A DNA stretch of 64,000 nt from positions 54,276,113 to 54,340,112 of the forward strand of contig OX243811.1 in assembly GCA_945859605.1 (NCBI GenBank), given 5' to 3'. This document shows, piece by piece, positions 36,917 through 49,762 of the stretch. The first letter of the stretch is position 1; each line of letters opens with the position of its first letter. This DNA comes from Lumbricus rubellus. Lineage: Eukaryota; Annelida; Clitellata; Crassiclitellata; Lumbricidae. The notes below the pieces were generated by a model that was given only the letters and a program-made list of their open reading frames with translations, was not told where the DNA came from and searched no databases. The position numbers and the translations under genes were made by a program.

Positions 36917-39192
36917 ACACCAGGTAATGGGCTTTCGAAGAGAGACAGACAGAAAATAAAAGATAAAAGAAAGACAGACAGCGAGATAAAGAGAGAGGCA
37001 GAGGAAGAGAGAGAGAGAGACAGAGAGAGAAACTGGATTGGTCATTAAAATACTGTACACAGTGGTCTTATATCTGCACAATAATTTTATCCTTGCTATG
37101 TAGGCTCTTGCTGATTTTTCCGTGTTCAATACTGAAATTTTGGGTATGTATTTAAATACTTCACTGTAAACTTGCTATCACTTCTAGGATAGTGCAGCCC
37201 TGGCTGGTTGCACCAATTGCCCTCTTAGCTACACAACTGTAATAGTGCCCAACTTACATCTTTCAATTAAATAAATCCAAGAAAGTTAGTTCATGGATTC
37301 CTAAACAGATCCAGATGCACACAAGACAAGGAAACGTTGGCCAAGCACATTATAAAATGCAAATAAAACTGCAGCACTGTGCAAGTAAAAGTATGTAAAA
37401 AGCTTGCCATGGTTGAGCAAACTTGATCTATTGCATCAGTGAAAATAAAGGTTGATGTAAGAAATAAGAAGTTTAAACATCTGTATTGCACAGGAAACTT
37501 CGAAACATGATTCCCAAATTTATGAGTCCTAGATCTATAAAATACTTCAGAAAAAACTTTGAGTCATAGAACACTGTAAAACAGCCTAGAATTAAGTTTT
37601 AAGTTTTCTTCATCAATCTTTGAAACATTCATCGCATGAACTATGAATGAAACATATAATAATCCATTTTAAAATTCGTAGTTCTACAATATATACTTAA
37701 TTCGCAACTGAATCAAGTCATAGTTTCAAATACAAATATAATGCTCCACGGTTGTACGTCTCTACCCGCACTTTTGTAGGTCTCTACCCGTACTTTTGTT
37801 ATTTCAATTTGATTTCAATATTTTCATAAAGTCTAAAGATAGCTTATTGGGTCCGTGACTGACTGCTCTGCCCCATAGGCTCAGAATTTCTGTCGCCTAA
37901 CACGGAAACTAACCAAGACCATTGTTCAGATCTCAGTCAAATGATTTATCTACATATGAGAATGTGCTAAGTCCGTGGCACCCCCCTTTGCCAACAAGAT
38001 ATTGACTTCATTAATTATTATATCTTCAACACATGAGGAAAAGCGTTACGCTAATTAGAGGAGTGTCACATTTTTAACAAACGTTGGTTTATTCGCCAGT
38101 GCAAACACAGTATCTAATTATAGATTAATGTCAGCTTACAGTGTTACACAAAATCAGACGAAAATGCAATTTTCACACGCTTATTTTAGTTATAAATTGT
38201 TAGCATTTCATTTCATAAACATTCAACCATCTTTTATTAGCACCGGACGAACATAGATTTAAATACAGACTAAATTTAGATCGATAACATCTCGTTGGTA
38301 AATAATGATAACATCGAATGTGCTCGTGTTCTGTTTGAAACTATTTTCTTTCTCGTTTTAATCGTAAATTCGTAAACTCCAAACTTCTGAAGCACCACTC
38401 GAAATGATGGGCAGTGATGTGCAGAGCACTAGCTCATTCGCGAGCGCTGCATCGAGTCAGATGGATTGTCAACAGGTTGTTAGAAGGTGGTACGAGTAGG
38501 CCTACGCTGCCAGAGAGTAGTCTTGCTATTTATTTTAAAATAAGAATTGCGATTTTTTATGAAGTTTAATCAGAGCGAATCTAGGCCTAGGCTATAGGCC
38601 TACTCTTACTACTTTTAAGTAGGTCTTCAACTCTATTCAATGCTCCCAGGAGACCCAAATATCTTCACAGATTCTTCACCCAGAGCCGTCCTCGGCGTTA
38701 GGCCTAATATTAGGCCTACTACTGCGAGATTATACCAAAGATCAATCCTTGACCAACGGTATACAACCCTCTTCACCCGACCATCCGCCGATAGGCCTAG
38801 TTATCTCTCAACACCCAGTAAGAAAACCAATCTCAAGCTCGGCAACTGAGCCATGTTCAACACTATGCCACGGAACGAATTCTTCTGAATGCCACAAATT
38901 TATCAGAGCAATAGCCTAGTGTGACATATTTGCATTACAGCAGCGCAAAGCCCTCTTCAACAGTGCATATCTAGTAAATTAATAATTTATGTTGATAGGT
39001 AGCATTACAAAAGCTCGGTGTGTGGTATTATAAACTTGTAGTACAATAATTATTGTTCTTCAAAACGGTGCTATGTTATAAATTAAAAGTCTAGCGCTAC
39101 AAAATTATATTCCGGTCAAGCAACATTGTAGAAGGACGTTGTTGATTTATGATAATTATTTCACTTTATAATACGGCTTTGTTTTCTTGAAA

Positions 39193-42100
39193 ATGTCGGC
39201 TGTTTATAAGGCAATCACAACAACAGTTGGAAGATTGGTTCCACAAAAGCTTCAACCATTGTGGAAACATCCTGCAGGTAGATAGACAGACGTGCGCTTG
39301 TTTCTTAGGCCTACTTGAATTTTACTCCAGCGAGGGACATTGTTTTTATATAATGCCTAATTTCTGCAGAAAGTTTTTTCTCTCTTGTCCATGATGTCCT
39401 CCCTTTTTGCGAAATAGTTTCATTTACTTCATGATGTTCAGCTTAGAAAATCTTGACATTGTAATTGGGTTTTAAGGTTTTAATTCTCTTTGCACAAGGT
39501 TGTTTTGACATACATTGTTTTGACCTACCTTTCCGCGTGCAGACGTATCCATTGCTCTGTCAGTTTTTAAACCTGCTCTAGTGTACTGCTTCAGCGTGCA
39601 CCTCTACTTTTGAACTCTTAGCAATATTTACCTGATTATGAAGTATTTATTGTAAGTGAATTGGTTCTCATGACACTATTCGGCCATCGGTAGCTCTTGA
39701 GAAATTCTTGAGATTTTTATATATGACCCACTTTATGTGTATGAACACGGTACAAGGGCATGATCTGCTTGCTGATTTAATATTTGTGTATTTAAGTCCT
39801 TTTGATGAATGTTGCAATATTCTAATTACTGTAGACTTACACCAAAGTTGAGAGCTTTTTCAGAATTGAAAGTATATTTATTATACTTGAACTCAACTAC
39901 ATTACTAATCAAACAAACAGTCATTAAGTACAAATAGAGCCCTGCAAAAACTACACATTAAGCAGGGTTAGGCCTTGATTTCCAGTATGCAGCTGTTTAC
40001 ATTACTAGACCACTGTTGAGATTTAAGCGTAGAAATTATTTAATTAATGAGAGTTTTAAAAGCCAAACTAACTCCTAGTTTGATATTGGTCCTACAATCC
40101 AGAACATAGGTGAACTAAGAGGATTGCAACATTGGTGAACCATAATAGTAAACCAAGCTATTCCTTTTTTCCTTTTTTAATGTAAATGTACACATTTTTG
40201 TATAGCAACTGCATGACCTTTGCCCTGTTCATTTTCCAATGAATCAGCTATGCTAAGGGAATGATTTAAAATGCATGCCAGTTTAGCTTATTTTGTCTGT
40301 ACTTAAGGTAGTTTCTGTATCGATCGTGCTTATGTGAGTGAGTTTAATTGATTGAAATTAATGTATGGTTTACAGGACCGCAGACTATTTTCTTTTGGGC
40401 ACCAACTTTCAAATGGGTGAGTCTAAAACTTTGTGCAGTTCTGTGTGATTACCAGTATATTGCCAAATTTACTATGTTCAATAAAATTGTTAAGTATGGT
40501 GCCATATATGTGAATGCAGCTGCTAGGCCTGCTAATATCGCGCCATCCTCGATTTTCTCGCATTCCATTTATATAGAACCCTGAGGTCTTACACTGGCTC
40601 TCTATCACCTCTCAGATCCAATATGACTTAATCCTAGTTTCCAAATCTCAAATTTCTTGCCCCAAATATCTATCCGACTATATGTGTAAGCCTCTCTCTG
40701 TGACACCTTTTCACTTCTTGCACTCTGCCGACTGCTTTTACCTCTGTGTCCTTCGTGTTCAGAGTGTCTTGGCTCAAAGCCGCTCATTTGGTGTGACAGA
40801 TCTCTCCACAAGAAATGACCTTCCCCTCTTCTACGCACTGAGCTATGTCTGAGCTTTTCCCCCGCATCCTCTAGATCTCTCAGGTCGTTTCTTTTCCCCG
40901 GGGCTTATGTGCTGAAAACGCCTAGATGAATAGCGTATACATGCACCTTACAGTATTATGATTTTTAGATACGATGCAATATGATATACTTTTAAAAATA
41001 TCTTTCATTAGTATTTTTCCAGTAATACTAGATCCTTCTGAAATACTTTGTAGCTTTTAAAATATATTTTAATGCTTTGTTTCAATAATTAAGTGACTGA
41101 TGTTACTTGCTAGTGTATGGTCAGAAGATTTAGTTTCTGCAGTATTTTATCTTGTGAATCTTCAGGAAACTTTGAACGTACCTAAAAAATGTTAATGCGC
41201 TTTCCTTGCAGGGTCTCGTAATTGCAGGACTAGCAGACTATAACAGGCCTGCTGAAAAGCTAAGCCTCACTCAATCTACGGCACTTACTGCTACAGGTTC
41301 TTATTTGTTTCATATTAATTATTAATCTTAGATTATTCTGTCTGATGTGTTATTCAACTTACTTTTACGCTTTAAAGTACTGCTATCAATTGGACTTCAA
41401 TTGTTTATTTAAATTCAATGCAAATGCATAAATATTCAATGTTTTGTGTGAAGTGCTCTGCACGTTTCACTCAAGTACATATAAAATATGCAGTTGGATA
41501 TAGCAATTTACTTACTTTAATGACTCGTTTTTCCTTATCAGTCTCTCATTCTTTAAAAACAATTTTTCCCTTGGAGTTTTTTGTTCAAGCGTGCTGATCA
41601 ATACGATTTAATTACTGTAAAGTCTTCATTCTAACAAACCACTGAATTTCACAATATGTCGGCTGCTTTAGGACCTCAGAAAATATGTGAGATATATTGC
41701 ACTAATGCACTTTCTTCATGTGGATTTAAGATGGATGCTGAAATTTGAATGATCCATGATGCTAAAGAATTTGTAACCACATTCGAAATGTGTGATGATT
41801 GTTCAGGTTGCATTTGGGCTCGCTACTCGTTGGTCATTATTCCGAAGAACTACAACTTGTTTGCTGTTAATTTCTTTTTGGGACTGACTGGATTTTGGCA
41901 GTTGGCACGCATATTTAAGTAAGTTTACAATCATAAGTTAGAAACATCTGTTCTTGCATTTTTTTTATTAATTTGTTTTTAAGTAAGCTAGTTTTGTAAT
42001 TACTATATACATGTAGCAGTTTTATTGTTCCTTTCTGATTTGCTGGTGGACTGAGCAATCAGTTCTATCGATATGCAGATTGTACATTTATTATATGCAA

Positions 42101-42689
42101 ATGTATCCTCACACTAAGTTATCATCTATTACAAGGATTTTATATAGTGCCCCTTTAAGGTTACTGCTCAGGAGCGCTCCCGACTCAACCTCATCTAAAG
42201 AGGACAGTTTTAAGATTGTAGTAGGTGTCAGAGCATCAGAGAGTACCCTTGGCAGCAGGAACAGTTATGGAAGCAATTCATTCCAGACCACAGGGCTAGC
42301 AATAGAGAAAGTACATTGCTGCTTGGGAGAAGTACGCACATATGAGACCAGAAGTTCACCCTGTGTAGAGAAACAAAAGATTGCCCATTTGAATACCTGT
42401 GTGGATAGGCAGAGGCCAAACCAAAGATGCAACATCACACCAGTGCCAAAACCCAAAACAATTCACTGTGGCAGAGGTAGCCAGCGCATGGAACTTGCAA
42501 TGTGGCAGTGACTTAAAATGTTTGTTTAGGAACAGAACTAGTAGTAAAGCAAATCTTAAAGTTTCAGTGATCTGTGTCCATCTGTTGTGTGGTTAGAAGC
42601 ACGACCGAGTTGTTATATATATCATGACTACCAGTAATCATACAAATTATCGTTTTAGGTACCAAAGAAGTCTACAACCAGCCAAATAA
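39193..42689 (+). CDS. MPC2: Mitochondrial pyruvate carrier subunit 2
   Basis: MPC2 pairs with MPC1 in the inner mitochondrial membrane and imports pyruvate into the matrix. Exons: 39193-39277, 40376-40416, 41212-41296, 41807-41918, 42659-42689, phases 1/0/1/2, giving 117 residues (human MPC2 has 127). Diagnostic stretches are MSAVYKAI at the start, LVPQKLQPLWKHPAGPQTIF, FWAPTFKWGLVIAGLADYNR, PAEKLSLTQSTALTATG, WARYSLVIIPKNYNLFAVN and FFLGLTGFWQLARIFK. The last three parts are the conserved helices of the family. The tail exon gives YQRSLQPAK, matching the basic RYNQELKAK end of the human protein. The start is the first ATG in an AAAATG context. MPC1 is not in the window. Confidence 0.96.
40571..40950 (+). 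mobile_element. CR1/L2-like LINE remnant in MPC2 intron 2
   Basis: The plus strand reads VLHWLSITSQIQYDLILVSK and then a worn polymerase C-terminus with stops, matching the LHWLP...IQFKI peptide of CR1/L2 LINEs. It is non-functional. Confidence 0.55.
42125..42460 (-). mobile_element. LINE 3' end with shared tail, downstream half of MPC2
   Basis: Minus-strand frames contain LLVSYVRTSPKQQCTFSIAS then PVVWNELLP, the AFSVAGPxxWNSLP-type LINE C-terminus. After a frameshift comes the tail, seen on the plus strand as TTTATATAGTGCCCCTTTAA and CAGGAGCGCTCCCG. It lies between MPC2 exons 4 and 5. Confidence 0.65.
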
Positions 42690-45546
42690 ATCAGCTGAAC
42701 TCGTCTGGTAGTTAGAAGTTGACAAATTTGTTTCAATAGAACACATCAAACTAACACAGCTGTTTTGATCAGTATAGAATAAGTATACCTCCTTATTTGT
42801 ATTGTACGTTGATGCATTGTCTGTGTAAGCACCTTCATGAGGTTACTGTAAGGTGCTACATAAATGAAAATATGCATAAGGCAGCTGAATTTCGATTTAA
42901 GTCTTAATTCTTGTTAAACTTTATTTAACAGTTTTGAATTGACCAGAAGCTATTATATGACAAATTCTGTTAATAAGATGATACTCTACGTTGAAATGGT
43001 GCATTGTCAGACATGGCACAATTAGGTTAATTCTGCCTTTTATCTTTAGCTTAATTGCTTTTCAATTATTTCAACATGGACAGTTTTAGTAGTTCAAGAC
43101 ATTGCTTGATGTATTTTTTGCCAGAAGTCTAATTTAATTCCTTGTATGTCAAGGAAGTTCGATCCACTTTAACAGAAAATGTACAGAAACAGACTTGATG
43201 TGTTTAGTTACTTACTGATTAAAAAGGCAATACTGCACAATTCTGGCATACGTTTATGAAAACTGGTGCTGCTTTTGTATGGTGATTGAGGTTGATGTAA
43301 TGTTTAGCAATTGCTTTTGTTAAATAGAAATCAGCTGCATTGTATTTCATTGCATTGTGTAGGGTTATTTGGAATTTCTACTGTAGCCGAGTTTTAATTG
43401 TTGTAAACTTAAACCGAAATTACTGGTTATAGTCTGCACAAGTTACCAAAACGATAACTCAGCCAAGATGATTAGAAGATAAACGCTTTTAATGACACAC
43501 TGCATTAGTTTTTGCTTTTAATATAGACTCTTGTCGTTAAAGGGTTAATGCTGCAGTGATGCTTTCAATAACATGTTTTGTAAATGCATATTTGCTAAGT
43601 GATGTTTACATTTCAGAGCAGTTTGGAATGAATACATATAGTGAAGGGCATAAAAATTTGAGATGTACTATCCGATGTTGCCATAATCCTTGCCTTCATT
43701 TTCACTTTTACTTAAGTTAAGGTAATTTAACATATTAATCGCTTTCATATTCTTAACTCACCTGTAGATGTAAATTGAATTAGTACTGTTCTGCTGCTCC
43801 TACCCTACAATGTTGCAAGTTATTACCATGATGTTCCCGTCAAATTTAGTAAATTTATTGTTTTGTGTAAGAAGTGACACTAACTAACTTAAAAACTAGT
43901 GTTCATGTTATTCAGTTTCCGATGTGCAGTAGTCAGTTTCAAGGTCATAACGTGATTTTTATGAAGATGTTTTGATCATGGATGCAATTGTTAAATTTTT
44001 TATAAATTGCAGTAGTGTATCCTAAGGCTGGCACGAAACTTGGAACTATTTCATCTTAATTACTTTGAACAGTAAACTATGTGGTTTGATCATAAAAATA
44101 ATTATGATTGGCTCATTTTTCTAGTGTGGGTAATTGGTAGTACATTTGATGCAATCCGTCAACTGTGGGGCTTGTGGACTCTAGACTGGGCATGTTGTTA
44201 TTCGTGTTTGCCATTATCCCAAGCAATGGGATTTTAGTTCTAACTTAGCTGGGAAGAAAAGTCCGGAGACGATTTGGCCCCATGTGCAGGACCTTTGCAT
44301 GTGTCTGCTGACTGCAGAAGAACCAAAGTGTTAATTACATGTAGGACTTGTAGGTTTAGGAAACAATCCATAGAAATAGGACTGGCTGCTGTTTTAAATC
44401 TTGTTTTTAATGTGTACCGGTTTTCAACATTTCTGATTTCTGGAAATGCCAGAATTCTACGTGTGAATACAGTTTTCGAAACTTAGTGTTGTTTTTGTTT
44501 TACTGGTCTACTTTACAACAAATCTGTTTTAGTTTGGCCTTGAACTGATAACCAACTTGTGCATTTTTAAACATAGTTGCAAGTTTGAGCCAACAGTGGA
44601 GGAAGCTTAAACAGACCCATATGAAGCTGGCAGTCAAGCAGGATCAATCATTGCACTTGTTATGAAAATACAATTGGTCATAAAAAAATTCAACACACAT
44701 TATACTGTACAAAAGGCAACCAGTTGCAGCAGAAAAATGGGAACATACAATTATACAATAGAAACTGCACTTGCATGGCACAGGAGCCCATGAACAACAG
44801 CCACGATCTTTGGACGATGCTTCGACTTCTTAACCCTTTGAACCCGGAGCTCCCGTAACGCTATGGACAACGGGCCGGAAAACCGGTCCGTCGGGTTCAA
44901 AGGGTTAAGAAGCGACTTGTCCTGATACTGATGGTACAATTTATCTTTCATGTAGAGTGAGAAATGACAGACAGTTCATTACACAGCAAAACAAGCATTA
45001 TTTGAATTCCAATTTTCTGTTGTATTTGACAGCAATTGGCCTCCATCTACTGCATTTTTGTTTGTGTGCAAAATTGCCACAAGTGTTGTGCCCAAACCCA
45101 TGGAGCAAGAGTATTTTGACACAGTAATGTCAATGCCTGAATTAATGTTTGTGCAAATAACCTAATATATCAGTTTTACTTAAAAGCACCTGCAAGCATC
45201 GAAACACATGCAAGACCCAAATGGTGAAGTTAAAAAATCCTAACTTTGTACCATGATGTTGATGCCTGTCAACTCCATCTTTCAACTATTTACCCCAACA
45301 CTGGTTTCCTGTTTCAAAAGAACCAAACATTTGCTGGCCATTTACTTACTATAATTGTAGAGTATGTTAACTTCCATGTATTGTTAACAAGTTCCTTTAC
45401 CAGCCAGGCCATACTTAGCAAAAAACTAGTTAAATTCAGGACTTCTTTGTTCCTTATCCATTTAGGCCACAAATAAAAACTACACAGCAAACATTACAAC
45501 TGAATACTTAACAAAAGGCAGAACAAACACTACATTGGTTTCATAT
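42690..45546. other. Region after MPC2 stop: 3' UTR and convergent intergenic space
   Basis: AT-rich with no supported exon. An AATAAA at 45472-45477 on the plus strand could end a long MPC2 transcript, but nearer sites are possible. A 79-bp TTAA element lies at 44830-44908. Confidence 0.4.
44830..44908. mobile_element. 79-bp TTAA-bounded MITE, piggyBac-like
   Basis: TTAACCCTTTGAACCC at the left is mirrored by GGGTTCAAAGGGTTAA at the right, with TTAA as duplicated target. The symmetry extends four bases outward (CTTC/GAAG). GC-rich centre. TTAA duplication plus CCCTTT ends fit piggyBac-type MITEs. It has the same length as the copies at 55483 and 57459 but a different core. Confidence 0.8.
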
Positions 45547-45552
45547 TTTATT
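45547..45552 (-). promoter_or_regulatory. Poly(A) signal AATAAA for RPL36A
   Basis: TTTATT on the plus strand is AATAAA on the minus strand, 110 bp after the RPL36A stop codon, a normal distance for a ribosomal-protein mRNA. Confidence 0.6.
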
Positions 45553-45662
45553 TAGCTGCACTCGTAGCAAAACGTCTAGTGTTCAGTTCTGATCAGTCAA
45601 ACTGAAGATGTAATCCAGGAATAGTTCACTTCCTTCATTGTTTCCAACCCAGCGAATGCAGT

Positions 45663-48581
45663 TTAGAACTGGATCATTTGTCCCTAAAAGCAAGAAAGTC
45701 AAATAGTTAGTTATGCTTATACCTTTTAAATAACTCACCCAAAGCATTTTTGGTTCTATTTATGTGTATTTACAGACAATTCAAGTCATGCTCATTGCGG
45801 TTATTGGGTTCCAATGTCAACGTTATCAGTCTTTTTAAATTTAGTTTTACCTTAGTCAAATTTCACATCTCTGCCTTATTTCCACAATCATCTTTTTAAA
45901 TTGGATATTTATATCTAAAAATTCATTTAGGTGCTTTCTATAATTTGATTACAACTTAAAGTTTAAGTACTGAAGTATATAATTACAGTACTAGTGCTTT
46001 CATTCATCCGTCCAAAAATCTATATAGTGATAGTGCCCTTTCATGAAGCCTACTCAGAAGCACTCAAGTAGTACAAATAAATCCTGTCTTTCACCTAAAC
46101 ATTAATAGTTTAAACTATTAAATGAATATTTTAAAACATTCACATATAATGTTGTGGCCAAGGAATAACTGGATGGAAACGGTACGAGAGGATTTGCAAG
46201 ATCTGGAGATGACGTGGAACGATGCTGTCGAAGTGGCGATGAACAGAGTGGAGAAAATGCATTGCCCTATGTGCAGATCTGCATGGGAATGACTAAGGTC
46301 TAAGGTAAGGATAGTGTCACATACACATGTAGCTGTGCACTAAGGTCGCTAAATTCTGCTACAGAACAGCAGCCAGTTAAAGTGATGTACATTAGAACCA
46401 AGAACTGCATGTTCACAGATCTGCCGCTGACAGCCAGCCTAGAAAGCACCTTTCATTATCTTGCAAATGAACAGCATTTCAAAGTATTTCAAAATATTCC
46501 AAGACTTTTTACATTCATTACATAGTTGATTTTGGATTACGTAAATTGTTCTCGTATTTCTCGTATTTGAGAGTAAGTAGGCAACTTTTGCCTAGCACTT
46601 TAGACGCCAATTAAGTTACATGATCAGATTGAACAAATCTTACCTTCTTCTTCTTGTCTCCTCCCAGCTCAAAGTGCTTGCAACGCTTGATTGCCAACTG
46701 CTTCTTGTACTTGCATTCGGTGCATTCCATCTTCAAGACAATCTTCTTTGTGGTTTTAGCCTTTTACCATAAAACAAGTAAATGTCACACTTTAAAATAA
46801 GCACTGTTTTACTATCAAATCTATTTTTAAAGAGACATTGATCATCAATTCTATCAATTATGCTTAAGCAGTACTTTTTTTACTGTAAAAATAAAATGAA
46901 CTGCTGATGTAAACAAAATGAATTTGGCCCCTTCTTGAAAGAACACAGAAGACTTTGAATGATCTGCAAAAATCATTTATGTTAGAATAATAGTAATATA
47001 AAAATGGTTACTGGTTAGATTAGTGTTTATTTTTGTAGCAAATTTCAAAAATTTAAGAAAGAGTGTAAAATGCACACCTTTTTGTGGAAAATAGGCTTAG
47101 TTTGACCTCCATAACCGGACTGTTTCCTGTCGTATCTACGTTTACCTAAAACACACAACAGCCAAACTGAACAGATAATTTTATATGGATCTGTTACTAT
47201 AAAATTCACCAACAATGGCCAATGCATCCTAACGATGTTACTATATTTACATTCATTAGCCGCTAATCTAGGTAAGCCATATTTTGACTTACAGAACAGT
47301 TTATAAAATTCACACTTTAAGTGGTAAACACGAAGAATGAGTCACCGTACTCCAAACAATATGGCCACCGTAGATGCGTGCATAACAGAGCGGCCCGACA
47401 TGCGGCCTAATATTTCCGCGAAAATTAAAGCACGCTTCAATTTCAGCAGAATGACTGCACTAAACCCTAAAACTAACCCTAACCGACCCTCACGGCGCCT
47501 AACCTGAGCCCTAACCGACCCTCACGCTTTGCGTGTTGAGATACATGTTGCGATGTCGTCGACCGGCCGCGTTCTAATTTTACGGCATTCGTTGGCAGCC
47601 ATATTGTTTGGAGTACGGTGACTCATTCTTCGTGTTTACCCTTTAAGTTTATGTGGCTTCATTCGCTGGAGGCAACTGTTAGCATCGCAATTAGTGCAGA
47701 AGTCCTTACCGTTCAAAATTTTTATACTTCCGTTATTCTTCAGACACTTTTGTTTAAACTGGATCTTAGACTTTCTAAATTCATGCTAAATCATATACCG
47801 CTAAATTAAGCAAGTTCCTTCGCCAATTTTAAGTAATTCAAACAAGTGAGTTGCACAGTACAGCACAATGAAACCCAGAAGATGCTGAAAACAAGTTTAT
47901 TTTGTCTTTACTGTATTTTAACAAATCAAACATTACCTTGGACGAAGACGGAATCTTTGCCCTTTTTGTATTGTGTCACCTTGTGCAACGTGTGCTTTCG
48001 GCACTTCTGACCTTTGCAAAAGGTCTTTCTCTGCTTTGGAACGTTGACCTAAAACCATTTTTAAAAATATCAAGATCACACCAGCTTCAGATATGCGACC
48101 TTATTTTCAACAACCGGTCACAGCATATCTCAATTAAGTTTCACATGGCACTGGCAGTATAAAATAAAATACGTTATAGATATTGCAACTAATATTATCG
48201 CCAGTGGAGTTCACTGCCAATTACTGGAATCCCAGACTCAAAATTTCCAGAATGTGCGAAAAATGCTCGTTTAAATCCCAAAAAACATGTATGGACTAGT
48301 CAGTTAATCTCGTGAATAACATATTCAAAACATCTGTAAACGTAAAATTTACGCAAAGCAAACGACTTTGTTTTCACTTAGAATATGGGTATCTGGTGCA
48401 TATTAATTGAACACATGCGTTGATTCATTCTTAACCCATGGTTAACCGCTTACATTCGATTCTCGTCAGAAATAAAAACTTGTACACAAATAACAGACTT
48501 GAAACAATATGTGTAACAAATGGATGATTTGGCCGAAGCAATGATAAATGAGGATTATTTTGCGAACTGAGCACCCACCAT
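45663..48581 (-). CDS. RPL36A: 60S ribosomal protein L36a/L44 (eL42)
   Basis: A zinc-binding large-subunit ribosomal protein near the E site. Exons on the minus strand: 48581-48579 (ATG only), 48048-47937, 47145-47078, 46760-46644, 45683-45663; all phases agree and give 106 residues, the exact family length. Visible features: [19 protein letters not shown] (first Cys pair in the yeast-like C-x4-C spacing), [21 protein letters not shown] with the GGQ loop and Pro56, [20 protein letters not shown] (remaining zinc ligands) and the end GQMIQF. Pro56 is the residue usual in cycloheximide-sensitive eukaryotes. A start codon alone in exon 1 is common in ribosomal-protein genes. Confidence 0.97.
46012..46075 (-). 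repeat. SINE/LINE 3' tail fragment
   Basis: The plus strand reads ATCTATATAGTG then AGTGCCCTTTCATGAAG and CTACTCAGAAGCACTC, a worn tail copy after CATTCATCC, in the last RPL36A intron. Confidence 0.6.
47324..47639. mobile_element. Hairpin element copy 1, 42-bp perfect arms, in RPL36A intron 2
   Basis: The left arm 47324-47365 starts GTAAACACGAAGAATGAGTC and is the exact reverse complement of 47598-47639. The 232-bp centre includes two copies of CCTAACCGACCCTCACG and several telomere-like CCCTAA motifs. The centre is nearly the same as in copy 2 at 50083-50379 and in the same orientation, but the outer arm sequences differ. No reading frame. It is transcribed as part of the RPL36A pre-mRNA. 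Confidence 0.9.
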
Positions 48582-48599
48582 TTTCACAAAGATTGTATC

Positions 48600-48607
48600 G
48601 GAAAAGG
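48600..48607 (-). promoter_or_regulatory. Possible 5'-TOP tract of RPL36A
   Basis: CCTTTTCC on the minus strand lies about 20 nt before the ATG. Ribosomal-protein mRNAs normally begin with C and a pyrimidine tract that couples translation to mTOR signalling. The exact cap site cannot be seen. Confidence 0.4.
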
Positions 48608-49242
48608 CAGGGTGAGTTTATTTCCGGTCTATCTGAGCAAGAAAGTAAACGCGTATGTAGGCCGATATGAAACCGGCGATGGGCAAAAGTGGCAAGGAAG
48701 GAACTCATTGCAATAAATTCGTCGTAATAATAATAAATTATTATTATGTGCACTCAGTAAATTGATGACTGCTGTATTTTTAATTAAAATTGTATAACCA
48801 GTGAATACGTGCAAAAGAGTAACATTTCAGAGCTTGCACATTTAAAAAAAATTAAGATAACTGCATAGCCTAAATGTAGGCTACTACACTAACCGGTTGC
48901 GGTCTTTCAATCGGATTGTTGAAAAAAGAATAAATTTATTTTGGGGGATTTTGAATAATGTAGCCTAAACGTTTCCGCAGTCGAAAGAAATCGCATTCTC
49001 GCAATTGCTACAATGCTTTAAAACGTTGAGTAACACATGCAGATAATAATTAGGGCCTATAGGCCTACTATAGGCAAAGATATTAGAGTCTACGAGGCTA
49101 ATGCCCTATACGATTTCTGTTCGGTAATTTAAACAAAACTGTTTATATCATGAAATGTAGTCGAGCGGTAGGCCTATGTCGGTCTAAGCGCTTACCAATC
49201 GGCCAAAGCAATTTATTTCTTATTACATGGGGGAATCTTAAT

Positions 49243-49280
49243 ATTTTATATAGCGCCACCTGTAGAGAACTCCTCAGATT
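49243..49280 (-). repeat. SINE/LINE 3' tail fragment
   Basis: The plus strand reads TTTATATAGCGCCACCTGTA then AACTCCTCAG, a short copy of the tail family. Confidence 0.5.
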
Positions 49281-49762
49281 ACAATAATATAATAATGGCT
49301 ATAGGAGTTTTAATATACCTCAATGGTGCTGACCCAGTTTTCGCGAGAGCATCGAGATTGACCTATAAAAATGTGAAAATTTTGGCGTTTTATTCAGGTA
49401 AATTCTAATTTCCTTTCCAATGCATTATTAGATTGTCATATTAATGTCTCAGTGCCGCGGTGTAATAAATTTTTTTATAGAACTGTTATTATTTAATATT
49501 CTTGCTAAGTTGCTACAATTAATTTGCTGGAAAACACTTGACTGTTCGGCAGTGTCAGAATAATGTGTAAAAGTAACTGGGGAGGGGAAGGGCTGGACTA
49601 TGATCCACTCGGAATTGGGGTGTGAAAAACATACTTTATTATGATGCTGTGAGAGAGACTGTGGGGGGGGGTTGAAGCTCCAACCTTCAGTAATTCAATT
49701 GATTGAAAGTGTTGACAGGTTGCTCTCTGCTATTATTTCTGATATAATTTGAGTAACTTTTA

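Larger units (their letters stand above)
33162..39192. other. Region between the MYO18A exon and MPC2, no coding exon found
   Basis: About 6 kb separating the divergent MYO18A and MPC2 genes. It should hold the MYO18A 5' exon(s) and both promoters, but I could not identify an exon with matching phase. 38480-38800 is dense in TAGGCCTA. The mobile elements inside are listed separately. No TATA box stood out upstream of 39193. Confidence 0.4.
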
